NCBI RefSeq assembly: GCF_013408335.1
Contig: NZ_JACBZR010000001.1
Span: forward strand, 806,001 to 870,000
DNA: 64,000 nt
DNA from: Nocardioides panzhihuensis
Lineage (GTDB): Bacteria; Actinomycetota; Actinomycetes; Propionibacteriales; Nocardioidaceae
Direction of reading: 5' to 3'
Shown here one piece after another: positions 1 to 9,989 of this stretch. The notes beneath the pieces were generated by a model that was not told the DNA's origin, searched no databases, and saw nothing but the letters and a program-made list of their open reading frames with translations. A program made the translations under genes and the position numbers. How positions within the stretch are numbered: position 1 is the first letter of the stretch; each line of letters starts with the position of its first letter.

Positions 1-1075
1 GTCCGATGGGGATCGCGATATAGGTCCCCAGCTGGTCGTAGGACGAGGCACGGGAGAGCAGCTCTGCAGGGACGTTCTCCTGCATCGAGAGCTGCCAGCC
101 GAGACTGAACACCTGGATGCCGGCGCCGGAGAGGGCGGCTGCGGGAAGCAGCACCGCCAGGTCGGTGGAGAAGCCGAGCGCCGCGATCGGCAGGCCGAAC
201 ACGGCCATGCCGATCATGCCGTAGAACAGGGGCCGTTCGAGCCGGACCTTCATCAGCACGAGCGTCGCGGCGAGGACGCCGATCCCCTGGAAGGTGAGGA
301 TCAGCCCCCAGCCGCCTGCGCCCAGCGACGAACCCTCCGCCCGCTGCGGACCGAGGGTGAGGAGCCCGCCTTCGTAGAGCGCGTTGAGCATGGTCGCGGC
401 GCCGACACAGAGCCACAGCCAGCTGGTCGTGCGGAAGTAGTCCCAGCCCAGACGCAGGTCGCCGACGATGGACGCCTTGGCGGCAGTGCCACTGAGCTTG
501 ACCGGCAGCAACAGCAGAGCCGCGATCAGCCAGGTGGCGGCGTCGATCGCGAGCGCCCAGCCCGCGCCGACGCTGAGGACGAGCAGGCCGGCGGTGCCGG
601 GGCCGGCGACCGCGACGACCGCCCGGGTCAGCGACAGCAGCACATTGGCTTCCTGCAACATGTTGCGCGGCACCACGAGCGGGATGATCCCCTGCTGGGC
701 CGGGAGGCCGGCGGCGGAGACGATGCCGTTGAGAGCCGAGAGGGCGATCAGGTGCCACAGCTCGGCGACGCCGGTGATGACGAGGACGGCGACGGCCGCC
801 TGGCTCAGGCCGGAGACCAGGTTGGAGGCGAACAGGATCCGGGCCCGGCCCATCCGGTCGGCGAGCACGCCGCCGATGAGCATGAAGACGATCATCGGGA
901 TGGTCCGGGCCGCGAGGACCGCGCCGATCGCGATCGGCGCGTCGCTCACTTCCATCACCGCGAAGGCCAGCGCGACGGGCGCCATGAAGTTGCCGACCAG
1001 GTTGATCGAGCGGGATGCGAAGAACCACCGAAAGAGGGGTTGGCGAAGAGGGGCTGTCGCCGAGATCGGAGCCAT
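1..1075 (-). CDS. MFS transporter, drug-exporter type (3' end beyond window)
   Basis: The minus-strand frame is open from an ATG at 1075 to the window edge (358 codons), so the C-terminus is missing. The translation begins MAPISATAPLRQPLFRWFF and is almost entirely hydrophobic helices. The loop after helix 2 reads GGVLADRMGRAR, matching the MFS signature G-x3-D-R-x-G-R. The layout resembles the EntS/MFS_3 exporters, whose proteins are about 400-420 residues, so roughly 50 residues are probably missing. It would move a small molecule across the cytoplasmic membrane by proton antiport; the substrate cannot be read from sequence. It starts 55 bp after the pncA stop on the same strand, so it may be co-transcribed with pncB-pncA. 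Family is confident, function is not. Confidence 0.85.
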   Translation of the reverse strand, partial: MAPISATAPLRQPLFRWFFASRSINLVGNFMAPVALAFAVMEVSDAPIAIGAVLAARTIPMIVFMLIGGVLADRMGRARILFASNLVSGLSQAAVAVLVITGVAELWHLIALSALNGIVSAAGLPAQQGIIPLVVPRNMLQEANVLLSLTRAVVAVAGPGTAGLLVLSVGAGWALAIDAATWLIAALLLLPVKLSGTAAKASIVGDLRLGWDYFRTTSWLWLCVGAATMLNALYEGGLLTLGPQRAEGSSLGAGGWGLILTFQGIGVLAATLVLMKVRLERPLFYGMIGMAVFGLPIAALGFSTDLAVLLPAAALSGAGIQVFSLGWQLSMQENVPAELLSRASSYDQLGTYIAIPIG

Positions 1076-1130
1076 TCGGAAGAGAATAGACCTTCAGACG
1101 TGCCTTATCGGCGGAAAGTTCCCAATTCTG

Positions 1131-1706
1131 TCATGAGACCGTTACCCCGGCGGCGCGCATCTCTTCGATGGCCGCCGCGGTGCTCTGCGCCGCCACTCCG
1201 GCGGCCAGGTCGGAGAGCAGCGTCGTGTGGAACCCGGCCGCTCGCGCGTCGAGCGCGGTGGCACGTACGCAGTAGTCGGTCGCCAACCCGCAGACGTCGA
1301 CCTCCTCCACGCCGCGACCGCGGAGCCAGTCGACCAGAGTGGCGCCGCCGTTGGCCGCGCCCTCGAAGCCGGAGTAGGCCGCGGCGTACTCGCCCTTGCG
1401 GAAGATCTCGTCGAAGGTCACCGGGTCCAGGTTGGGGTGGAAGGCCTCGCCGTCGGTGCCGACCACGCAGTGTGCCGGCCAGGAGTCGACGTAGTCCGGC
1501 GGGTTGCCGAAGTGGTCGCCCGGGTCGATGTGGTGGTCCTTGGTCGCGACGACCAGGCCGTACGTCGGCTCCGGCTCCTTGCTCGCCGCCCGCTCGCGCA
1601 GCAGCTGACCGATGTCGTAGGCCACCCGCGCCCCGCCGGCGACCGGCAGGGACCCGCCCTCGCAGAAGTCGTTCTGTACGTCGACCACGATCAGTGCACG
1701 CGTCAT
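1131..1706 (-). CDS. pncA: Nicotinamidase / pyrazinamidase
   Basis: The 191-residue product should hydrolyse nicotinamide to nicotinate for NAD salvage in the cytoplasm. The isochorismatase-fold triad is visible as D9 (VVDVQNDF), K104 (FRKGEY) and C146 (TDYCVRA). The metal ligands D57, H59, H65 and H79 have the same spacing (2, 6, 14) as in M. tuberculosis PncA. The start was set at ATG 1706 because MTRALIVVDVQ is the normal family N-terminus; the frame runs 51 codons further upstream but only as low-complexity sequence. It lies 40 bp after pncB on the same strand, so nicotinamidase and nicotinate phosphoribosyltransferase probably form one operon for consecutive steps. Confidence 0.93.
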   Translation of the reverse strand: MTRALIVVDVQNDFCEGGSLPVAGGARVAYDIGQLLRERAASKEPEPTYGLVVATKDHHIDPGDHFGNPPDYVDSWPAHCVVGTDGEAFHPNLDPVTFDEIFRKGEYAAAYSGFEGAANGGATLVDWLRGRGVEEVDVCGLATDYCVRATALDARAAGFHTTLLSDLAAGVAAQSTAAAIEEMRAAGVTVS

Positions 1707-1746
1707 GCTCGCCACACTAGCCCGAGCCTCACTGGAAGCCCGAGCC

Positions 1747-3045
1747 TCATTGGAAGAGCGTCGGGATGACCGGATCGCCCTTGAGGAGCGAGTGGGCGAC
1801 GACGGGGAGCTCGGCGACCGAGGCCTGGTGGCGTTCACGTGCCGCATCGAGCGGCTCACGGCCGACGACCTCGCCCTTCCTCAGGAGCTGGGTGAGGAGG
1901 GAGCGGTCGTTGTTGTCGCCCGCTGGCTGGGCGCCGATGCCGATCACCTCGGCGTCGGCGACGTCCTTGTCGTCGCGGCGGCGCAGGGCGTACTTCCGGC
2001 CGCCGATCGAGGCCTTGGACGCGCTCTTCTTGGCGACCGGCTCCAGGTCGCCGGAGGCACCCTCCCGGGCGACCAGCTTGTAGACGAAACCGGCGGTCGG
2101 GTGACCGGAGCCGGTGACCAGCTGGGTGCCGACGCCGTAGCCGTCGACCGGGGCGGCGGCCAGGCCGGCGATCGCGTACTCGTCCAGGTCGCTGGTCACG
2201 ATGATCTTGGTCTCGGTGGCGCCGAGGTCGTCGAGCTGGCGACGTACGTCATGGGCGAGCAGCCCCAGGTCACCGGAGTCGATCCGCACCGCACCGAGCT
2301 CGGGCCCGGCGATCTCGACCGCCTTCGCCACCGCCTCCGCGATGTCGTAGGTGTCCACCAGCAGCGTGGTGCCCTTGCCGAGGGAGGCGACCTGCGCCCG
2401 GAAGGCCTGCTCCTCGGTGTCGTGCAGGAGGGTGAAGGCGTGGGCGGAGGTGCCGGTGGTGGGCACGCCGAAGCGGGCGCGGGCGGCGAGGTTGGAGGTG
2501 GCGGTGAAGCCGGCCACGTAGGCAGCGCGGGCGGCCGCGACGGCGGCCGCCTCGTGGGTGCGCCTCGAACCCATCTCGATGCACGGGCGCTCCCCGGCCG
2601 CGAGCGTCATCCGGGAGGCCGCGGTGGCGATCGCCGAGTCGTGGTTGTAGATCGAGAGCAGCACCGTCTCCAGGAGGACCGCCTCGGCGAAGCTGGCCTC
2701 GACCACGAGCAGGGGCGAGTGCGGGAAGAAGGTCTCGCCCTCGGCGTACCCCCAGATGTCGCCGGTGAAGCGGTAACCGGCCAGCCACTCCAGGGTCGGG
2801 CCGTCGACGACCCCATCCAGGACGGCCAGCTGCTCCGGGCCGAACCGGAAGGCTTCGATGGCATCGAGCGCCCGCCCGACCCCGGCCACCACGCCGTAGC
2901 GGCGACCGCCGGCCAGCCGCCGGGGGAACAGCTCGAAGACCGCACGGCGCTCCGCGGTGCCGGCCTTGAGGGCTGCCTGGAGCATGGTCAGCTCGTAATG
3001 ATCTGTCAGGAGCGCGGTCGAGTCCGCTGTCGAGTCCACTGGCAC
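1747..3045 (-). CDS. pncB: Nicotinate phosphoribosyltransferase
   Basis: The 432-residue enzyme joins nicotinate and PRPP to give nicotinate mononucleotide, the step after PncA. The N-terminus holds the conserved [10 protein letters not shown], followed by [18 protein letters not shown] later stretch, GSRRTHEAA and [14 protein letters not shown], matches the active-site region of the family. Length is normal for actinobacterial PncB (about 430-450). The start codon is GTG. The gene is divergent from clpS, about 100 bp away. The pncB/clpS junction is also found in mycobacteria (Rv1330c/Rv1331), which supports the assignment. Confidence 0.93.
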   Translation of the reverse strand: MPVDSTADSTALLTDHYELTMLQAALKAGTAERRAVFELFPRRLAGGRRYGVVAGVGRALDAIEAFRFGPEQLAVLDGVVDGPTLEWLAGYRFTGDIWGYAEGETFFPHSPLLVVEASFAEAVLLETVLLSIYNHDSAIATAASRMTLAAGERPCIEMGSRRTHEAAAVAAARAAYVAGFTATSNLAARARFGVPTTGTSAHAFTLLHDTEEQAFRAQVASLGKGTTLLVDTYDIAEAVAKAVEIAGPELGAVRIDSGDLGLLAHDVRRQLDDLGATETKIIVTSDLDEYAIAGLAAAPVDGYGVGTQLVTGSGHPTAGFVYKLVAREGASGDLEPVAKKSASKASIGGRKYALRRRDDKDVADAEVIGIGAQPAGDNNDRSLLTQLLRKGEVVGREPLDAARERHQASVAELPVVAHSLLKGDPVIPTLFQ

Positions 3046-3063
3046 ATCGTGGCACGATGGATG

Positions 3064-3140
3064 TCATGAGCGAGCGCAAGCGAGTGACCAACAAGGTCCT
3101 CATGTCGCCGAATCCGTATCCTTGCGCCTGCGCTACGGAG
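3064..3140 (+). repeat. Repeat R1, copy 1
   Basis: This stretch between pncB and clpS resembles 56372-56444 after mreC. Both start ATGAGCGAGCG-nn-AGCGAG, diverge in the middle, and end with TCCGTATnCTnGCGCnTGCGCTACGG. The R1 end runs directly into the clpS ribosome-binding site (GGAG at 3137-3140). Confidence 0.7.
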
Positions 3141-3148
3141 GCGGCGGC

Positions 3149-3442
3149 ATGAGTGCGCCAAGCCCCGTGGAGCTCGACGAGCCCGAGGTCGACGACCTCG
3201 TAGCGCCCGCGACCCCGTGGGTGACCATCGTCTGGAACGACCCGGTCAACCTGATGTCGTATGTCACCTTCGTCTTCCAGAAATACTTCGGCTACTCGAA
3301 GAAGAAGTCGGAGAAGCTGATGATGGAGGTTCACCACGACGGCAAGTCGGCCGTCTCCTCCGGATCGCGTGAGGAGATGGAGCGCGACGTGCAGGCGATG
3401 CACGAGTACGGCCTGTGGGCGACTCTGGAAAAGCAAGATTGA
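3149..3442 (+). CDS. clpS: ATP-dependent Clp protease adaptor ClpS
   Basis: The 97-residue adaptor carries N-degron substrates to the Clp unfoldase ClpC/ClpA. Family motifs are clear: [11 protein letters not shown], which forms the N-end-residue pocket, then [21 protein letters not shown]. The start was set at ATG 3149 because GGAG lies 8 nt upstream; an in-frame ATG at 3122 falls inside a repeat. The stop overlaps the next start (TGATG), so translation of the DUF2017 gene is probably coupled. The matching protease genes clpP1/clpP2 and clpX are 33 kb away in this window; no ClpC is present here. Confidence 0.95.
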   Translation: MSAPSPVELDEPEVDDLVAPATPWVTIVWNDPVNLMSYVTFVFQKYFGYSKKKSEKLMMEVHHDGKSAVSSGSREEMERDVQAMHEYGLWATLEKQD

Positions 3443-4032
3443 TGGGCGGGTTCAGCTACCACCGCCGCAGCAAGCAGATCATCGCGAACTTCTCCGGGTT
3501 CGAGGCAGACCTGCTCCGTTCGCTGGCCTCTCAGCTCGTCGAGCTGTTGCGCAACGAGGTGGCCGCGCCGGCCGAGAGCGATGACCCGCTGGAGGCCATG
3601 CTCGACTTCTCGGGTCCGACCACCGAGCCCGAGGACCCGGTGCTGAAGCGGCTCTTCCCCTCGGCCTACGGCGACGACACCGAGGCGGCCGGGGAGTTCC
3701 GGCGGTTCACCGAGGGCGGGCTGCGCGACGGCAAGGCGCGGGCTGCCTCGACGATCATCGACGCGCTCGAGGAGGCCGGGCTGCCGCCCGAGCTGGACGA
3801 GGACGGGATGGTCATCGACGTCGAGCTCTCGATCGCCGACGCCGAGGCGTGGATGCGCTCGTTCACCGACGTCCGGCTCGCGCTCGCGACCCGGCTCGGG
3901 GTCGAGGACGGCGACGAGGACTTCTGGGACTCGCTGCCCGAGGACGACCCCGCGGGCCAGGTCTACGGGATCTACCAGTGGGTCGGGATCCTGCAGGAGA
4001 CCATCGTCGAAGCGCTCTGGGCGGCGTCCTGA
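3442..4032 (+). CDS. DUF2017 family protein
   Basis: A 196-residue acidic, soluble protein with no signal peptide or membrane segment. The order clpS-DUF2017-mec-cysO is the one known for Rv1331-Rv1335, which is the main reason for the family call. The start at ATG 3442 overlaps the clpS stop by one base; an upstream in-frame ATG at 3415 would sit inside clpS. The role is unknown. Its constant pairing with clpS suggests a link to Clp adaptor function, but the sequence shows no catalytic motif. Confidence 0.85.
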   Translation: MGGFSYHRRSKQIIANFSGFEADLLRSLASQLVELLRNEVAAPAESDDPLEAMLDFSGPTTEPEDPVLKRLFPSAYGDDTEAAGEFRRFTEGGLRDGKARAASTIIDALEEAGLPPELDEDGMVIDVELSIADAEAWMRSFTDVRLALATRLGVEDGDEDFWDSLPEDDPAGQVYGIYQWVGILQETIVEALWAAS

Positions 4033-4105
4033 CTACACCATCGCGGCGCGCGGTCGTCACCGTGTCCGGCACCCGGTCACGTACGTCGTCGCTGCTCGGC
4101 CCGCC

Positions 4106-4111
4106 TAGGCT
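4106..4111 (+). promoter_or_regulatory. -10 element for a leaderless mec transcript
   Basis: TAGGCT ends 6 nt before the GTG start at 4118, and no Shine-Dalgarno sequence precedes the gene. This spacing puts transcription start at or next to the start codon. Confidence 0.5.
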
Positions 4112-4117
4112 GATCCT

Positions 4118-4546
4118 GTGCTGACCATCGACCAGGCGACCTACGACGCGATCGTCGCCCACGCGAAGCGAGACCATCCCGACGAGGCATGCGGGATCGT
4201 CGCGGGCCCTGAGGGGTCCGACCGGCCGGAGCGGTTCATCGAGATGATCAACGCCGCCGGCTCGCCGACCTTCTACGAGTTCGACTCCAGCGATCTGCTC
4301 CAGCTCTACAAGGAGATGGACGCGAACGACGAGGAGCCGGTGATCGTCTACCACTCCCACACGGCGACCGAGGCCTACCCCTCGCGCACCGACATCGGCC
4401 TCGCGATGGAGCCGAACGCCCACTACGTGCTGGTCAGCACCCGCGAGCACGGGTCCGACGACGGACCGGTCGAGCTCCGATCGTTCCGCATCGTCGACGG
4501 CAACGTCACCGAGGAAGAAATCAGCATCGTCGCGACGTTGTCGTGA
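4118..4546 (+). CDS. mec: Mec-type JAMM metallopeptidase (M67 family)
   Basis: The 142-residue zinc peptidase releases cysteine from the CysO-cysteine adduct. The JAMM motif is complete: catalytic E23 in PDEACGI, then H79-S-H81 followed by the downstream PSRTD with D92. The GTG start at 4118 is chosen because a -10 hexamer lies 6 nt upstream and the N-terminus matches the fold. It is followed by cysO after 32 bp and, after an inserted module, by cysM, so the three-component CysM/CysO/Mec pathway is complete in this region. It may also trim the cysO product, whose C-terminus carries one residue after the diglycine. Confidence 0.92.
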   Translation: MLTIDQATYDAIVAHAKRDHPDEACGIVAGPEGSDRPERFIEMINAAGSPTFYEFDSSDLLQLYKEMDANDEEPVIVYHSHTATEAYPSRTDIGLAMEPNAHYVLVSTREHGSDDGPVELRSFRIVDGNVTEEEISIVATLS

Positions 4547-4578
4547 CGCGCCCGAGAAAAATCCAGCTAGGAGAACCC

Positions 4579-4854
4579 ATGGCCATCGAGGTCAAGATCC
4601 CGACCATCCTCCGCACCTACACCGCCGGTGAGAAGGCAGTCAGCGCCGAGGGCAAGACCCTGAGCGCGCTCATCGACGACCTCGAGGCGAACCACTCCGG
4701 CATCAAGGAGCGCCTCATCGACAACGGCGACCTGCGTCGTTTCGTCAACGTCTACATCAACGACGAGGACGTCCGCTTCATCGGCGGCCTGGACGCCGAG
4801 CTGAAAGACGGCGACCAGGTAGTAGTCCTCCCGGCAGTTGCCGGCGGCTGCTGA
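4579..4854 (+). CDS. cysO: Sulfur carrier protein CysO (ThiS/MoaD-like)
   Basis: The 91-residue ubiquitin-fold protein carries sulfur as a C-terminal thiocarboxylate for cysteine synthesis by CysM. It starts MAIEVKIPTILR and ends LPAVAGGC. The start at ATG 4579 is preceded by AGGAG with good spacing; the upstream in-frame ATG at 4543 overlaps the mec stop and adds 12 unusual residues. The odd point is the C-terminus. Carrier proteins of this type act with a terminal Gly-Gly, as I recall for M. tuberculosis CysO, but here a Cys follows, so one residue must be removed before activation. The neighbouring Mec peptidase is the obvious candidate. Confidence 0.9.
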   Translation: MAIEVKIPTILRTYTAGEKAVSAEGKTLSALIDDLEANHSGIKERLIDNGDLRRFVNVYINDEDVRFIGGLDAELKDGDQVVVLPAVAGGC

Positions 4855-4865
4855 CCCTCCCTCCC

Positions 4866-4949
4866 CGAGAGGTCAGCTTCTGACGCCGAAGCGTCAGTTT
4901 CTGACCGCGAGAGGTCGACTTCTGGTCGCGAGGCGTCGATTTCTGCTCG
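4866..4949 (+). repeat. Four tandem 21-bp hairpin units
   Basis: Four contiguous degenerate units start at 4866, 4887, 4908 and 4929, each beginning CGAg/aG. Most form a small stem such as GTCA-5 nt-TGAC, and the stem bases change together between units (GTCA/TGAC in units 1 and 2, CGAC/GTCG in unit 3). The array lies between cysO and the end of the response-regulator gene. An inverted array of the same family lies on the other side of that gene. Confidence 0.75.
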
Positions 4950-4964
4950 CAGAGAGACAGGGCG

Positions 4965-5585
4965 TCAGCCCAGGATGCCGCGGTCGTACGCTCGTGCGAC
5001 CGCGGCTGCTCTGTCTGTGACGCCGAGCTTGTCGAAGATGTGACCCAGGTGGGTCTTGACCGTCGCCTCGCTGACGAAGAGCTTCGCCGCGATCGCGCGG
5101 TTGGTCGTCCCGCCGGCGACGAGGGTGAGCACCTCGCGCTCGCGCGGGCTCAGCTGAGCCGTCGGTCCCGGCGAGCGGAGCCGGGAGGCGAGCCGGGTCG
5201 CCACCGCCGGGGAGAGGACGGTCTCGCCGGCGGCCGTCGCCCGGACGGCCCGGACCAGGTCCGGCGTGGGGGCGTCCTTGAGCAGGTAGCCGGTCGCCCC
5301 TGCCTCGATCGCGGCGACCACGTCGGTGTCCGTGTCGAACGTCGTCAGGACCAGTACGCCGGTGCGCGACTCCCGTGCCTGGAGCCGCTCGATCACCTCC
5401 ACGCCACCGGTCCCGGGCATCCGGAGGTCGAGGACGAGCACGTCCGGGTCGAGCTCCTCGACGAGGGCGATCGCCTCGGCGCCGTCGCCGGCTTGGCCGA
5501 CGACCTCGAAGCCCTGGGCGCGGAGCACTCCGACCACCCCGTCGCGTACGACCGGGTGGTCGTCTGCGACCACGATCTTGATCAC
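4965..5585 (-). CDS. NarL/LuxR-family response regulator
   Basis: The 206-residue regulator has a receiver domain (about 1-120) with the acidic pair D8/D9, phosphoacceptor D53 (VLDLRMPG), T81/T82 and K103 (YLLKDAP). A LuxR-type helix-turn-helix follows at about 140-200 (SPREREVLTLVAGG...NRAIA...VKTHL). It should bind DNA when phosphorylated by the adjacent HisKA_3 kinase encoded at 5665-6888. The permease and ATPase genes upstream on the same strand make it a probable regulator of the exporter. The gap to the kinase gene is filled by hairpin repeats, which may affect how much regulator is made from a shared mRNA. Confidence 0.93.
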   Translation of the reverse strand: MIKIVVADDHPVVRDGVVGVLRAQGFEVVGQAGDGAEAIALVEELDPDVLVLDLRMPGTGGVEVIERLQARESRTGVLVLTTFDTDTDVVAAIEAGATGYLLKDAPTPDLVRAVRATAAGETVLSPAVATRLASRLRSPGPTAQLSPREREVLTLVAGGTTNRAIAAKLFVSEATVKTHLGHIFDKLGVTDRAAAVARAYDRGILG

Positions 5586-5599
5586 TGTGGTCCTCTATC

Positions 5600-5661
5600 T
5601 GTCAGAAGGTGACTTCTCGCCGCCGAGAATCGACGCCTCGGCGTCAGAAAGTGACGCCTCG
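5600..5661 (-). repeat. Inverted array of the 21-bp hairpin units
   Basis: About three units, read on the minus strand, lie between the kinase stop and the regulator start. They include GGCGTCA-CTTTC-TGACGCC, a perfect 7-bp stem. They belong to the same family as 4866-4949 but point the other way, so the regulator gene is bracketed by inverted repeat arrays. Confidence 0.7.
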
Positions 5662-5664
5662 GGG

Positions 5665-6888
5665 TCATGCGGCGCCTTGGGGGAGGGCGGGGATGGTTGC
5701 GGAGATGGCCGTGCCGGTGCCTGGGGCGGACTCCAGTGTGAAGGTGCCGGTGAGGCGCTGGGCGCGGTTGCGCATCACTCCCAGGCCGAAGGCCGAGTCA
5801 CGGCGGGGAGCGGTGGGGTCGAAACCGCAACCGTCGTCGCGTACGTCGAGGATGACCTCGGACTCGTCGAAGGTGAGCGTGACGCCGACCCTCGATGCCC
5901 CGGCGTGCTTGGCCACGTTGGCGAGAGCCTCCTGGGCGATCCGCAACAGCGTCGCCTCGACCTCGGAGTGCAGCGCCGCGGCTTCGCCGACAACGACGAA
6001 GGAGGCCTCGACGTCGTGGTCGTCGCGCCAGGTCGCGACCGACGCCGACAAGGCATCGGGTAGACGCGCGTCGGCGAGCTCCGCGGGCGTGAGGTCCTGG
6101 ACGGACCGCCGGGCCTCGACGAGCGCGGTGCGCGCCATCTCGGTCGCCCGGGCGACCCGGCGGCGTACGTCTCCGGCGTCTCCAGCGTCCGCGGAGCCCT
6201 CCGCGGCCTGGAGCTGGGCCACGACACCGGCGAGCGACTGCGCGATGGTGTCGTGGATCTCGCGGGCGAGACGCTCGCGCTCGTCGCGTACGCCGCTCTC
6301 CCGCGACGTCGCGAGGAGCTGCTCCTGGAGGCGGGCGTTCTCGGCGAGGGCGTGCTCCAGACTGACGATCGTGTCGGCCCGCTCCTGGCTGACGGTGTCG
6401 AGATGGATGCTGTAGCGGCCCATCAACGAGGCCAGCCCGAAGTTGACCAGGAACAGCACCGGCAGAAGCGCGCCCTGCCACCGCTCGTCGTACGGCGGTG
6501 GCCCGCCGACCTGGCCGGTGGCCATGATCAACGCGGTGGCCGCCATCGCCACCCACCGCCACCGGCCCCGGAACGAATCGAAGGCGTCCAGGAACCCGAT
6601 CCAGGCGAAGATGCAGAACAGCGGGTGCAGCATCGTGAGGGCGGCGACCAGGACCGTACGTCCGATGTAGCCGACCGGGTGTGGGCGGGTGTGGACATAG
6701 GTCCATCGCCAGGTCCACACCGCGGTCGCGGCCACGAGCACGCCGAAGACGATCCGGGTCGTGACCGTGACCGGTCCCATCACCGGGAAGGTCGCGACGC
6801 AGACGGCGGTGGCGAGCGCGAGCAGCACGAAGGGCAGCACCTTCAGGTTGCGGTCCCACTGTTGCTCGAGCTCTATGGCCGAGGTCAT
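5665..6888 (-). CDS. Sensor histidine kinase, HisKA_3 (NarL-partner) type
   Basis: The 407-residue membrane kinase has an N-terminal block of about five or six hydrophobic helices (about 15-155) with no large extracytoplasmic sensor domain. This is followed by the dimerisation/phosphoacceptor helix with H212 (ERERLAREIHDTIAQSL) and an ATPase domain with NVAKHAGASRV, DVRDDGCGFDP and GLGVMRNRAQRL. The intramembrane-sensing layout is typical of kinases paired with ABC exporters of membrane-active compounds. The gene begins 12 bp after the permease stop, so ATPase, permease, kinase and regulator probably form one operon read leftward. Confidence 0.93.
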   Translation of the reverse strand: MTSAIELEQQWDRNLKVLPFVLLALATAVCVATFPVMGPVTVTTRIVFGVLVAATAVWTWRWTYVHTRPHPVGYIGRTVLVAALTMLHPLFCIFAWIGFLDAFDSFRGRWRWVAMAATALIMATGQVGGPPPYDERWQGALLPVLFLVNFGLASLMGRYSIHLDTVSQERADTIVSLEHALAENARLQEQLLATSRESGVRDERERLAREIHDTIAQSLAGVVAQLQAAEGSADAGDAGDVRRRVARATEMARTALVEARRSVQDLTPAELADARLPDALSASVATWRDDHDVEASFVVVGEAAALHSEVEATLLRIAQEALANVAKHAGASRVGVTLTFDESEVILDVRDDGCGFDPTAPRRDSAFGLGVMRNRAQRLTGTFTLESAPGTGTAISATIPALPQGAA

Positions 6889-6900
6889 GGTCAGACCCTC

Positions 6901-7640
6901 TCATTCCCAGCGGAAGATGCGCACGGCGATCAGGTAGAGCACGACCGCCCAGCCGCCCATCACCGCCAGGTCCACCAGCCCCGGAAAGCTCCCGCCGGTG
7001 GCGTCGTTGAGGGCGTTGGAGGCGGCGCCGAAGGGTGTGAGCGAGATGACGTCGCGCACCGTGCCGCCGAACACCTCGACCGGGAAGTAGACCCCGGCGG
7101 TGAACATGCACGGGAAGAAGACCACCATCCCCACGACCTGCCCGGTCTTGGCGTTCGGTGAGGCTGCCGTGATCGCGGCCCCGATCCCGAGCGAGACGAC
7201 CAGAGCCAGGACGTACGCCACCGCGTACCCGGCGATCGAGCCCGGCAGCGGCGTCCCGAACGCCACCCGGCCGAGAAGGATCACGATCACCGACGAGGCG
7301 GCGACCGCGGCGGCGTGCACCAGCACCTGGCCGAGCAGGATCGCGGCGGGCTTGGCCGGCGTGGTGCCGAGTCGTCGCAGGATCCCGTTCTCGCGGTAGC
7401 CGGTCAGCGTCGCCGGCATCGTCATGATCGACGCCATGATCATCGAGAGCAGCACGGTGACCGGGACGTAGAGGTCGATCAGGCTCCGGCCGCCGAAGTC
7501 GGCGCTCTCCTCGCGGAAGCTCGGGATGAGCCCGAGCACGCCCAGGAGCAGGCTCGGGAACAGGACGATCCAGAAGAGCGAGAGCCGTTCGCGGGCGAAG
7601 AGCCTGGACTCGGTCCGGATCACGGCTGCTGTCGGGCTGG

Positions 7641-7644
<4 letters not shown>
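6901..7644 (-). CDS. ABC-2 type exporter, permease subunit
   Basis: The 247-residue protein has about six transmembrane helices and the ABC-2 signature region TGYRENGILRRLGTTPAKP between helices 2 and 3, as in the daunorubicin-resistance DrrB family. It forms the membrane channel of an exporter with the ATPase encoded just upstream, whose reading frame overlaps it by 4 bp (ATGA-type junction). The substrate is unknown. The linked two-component system suggests induction by an envelope stress or an antibiotic. Confidence 0.9.
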
Positions 7645-9608
<1,964 letters not shown>

Positions 9609-9623
9609 GCGGCGCGGTCAGCC

Positions 9624-9959
9624 TCAGCGGCAGAAGGCGTAGACGACAAGACCGTGGTCCTCGCCCTCGAAGACCTGGTCGAGGGCCTTGCCGGTGAGGC
9701 CGGAGTCGACGTAGCGCGGCGTGGCGCCGGTGGCGATGATGGCGTGGCTGGGGAGCCTGCCGGTCATGTCGCCCGGGGCCTTCGCGCTCCAGCAGTCGTG
9801 CTGCGCGATGAGTGCGGCGGGGCTGCCGGGGGCGAGCGGCCGTCCGCTGCCGACCCCGGGACCGGAGCCGACCTGTGCCAGCGCTACGGCGATGGCGGCG
9901 GCGTACATCGTCCAGATGCCTAGCGCGATGAACCCTCTGCGTCCGGGGAAGGCTCTCAC
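9624..9959 (-). CDS. Small membrane-anchored or secreted protein, unknown function
   Basis: A 111-residue product with one hydrophobic N-terminal segment (about 9-29, GFIALGIWTMYAAAIAVAL) after a basic start, then a soluble domain with two cysteines (C56 and C110). The basic start suggests the soluble part faces outward, where the cysteines could form a disulphide. I recognise no family. Strand, length and coding bias fit a real gene, and it lies 30 bp after the FAD monooxygenase on the same strand, so they may share a transcript. Confidence 0.6.
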   Translation of the reverse strand: MRAFPGRRGFIALGIWTMYAAAIAVALAQVGSGPGVGSGRPLAPGSPAALIAQHDCWSAKAPGDMTGRLPSHAIIATGATPRYVDSGLTGKALDQVFEGEDHGLVVYAFCR

Positions 9960-9989
9960 ACCTTGGCAACGCCGAAGTGGGCCACGGAG

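Noticed and set aside
4866..4949. Possible small CRISPR array
   Set aside because: Units are contiguous 21-bp hairpins without spacers of constant length, and no cas gene is present in the window.
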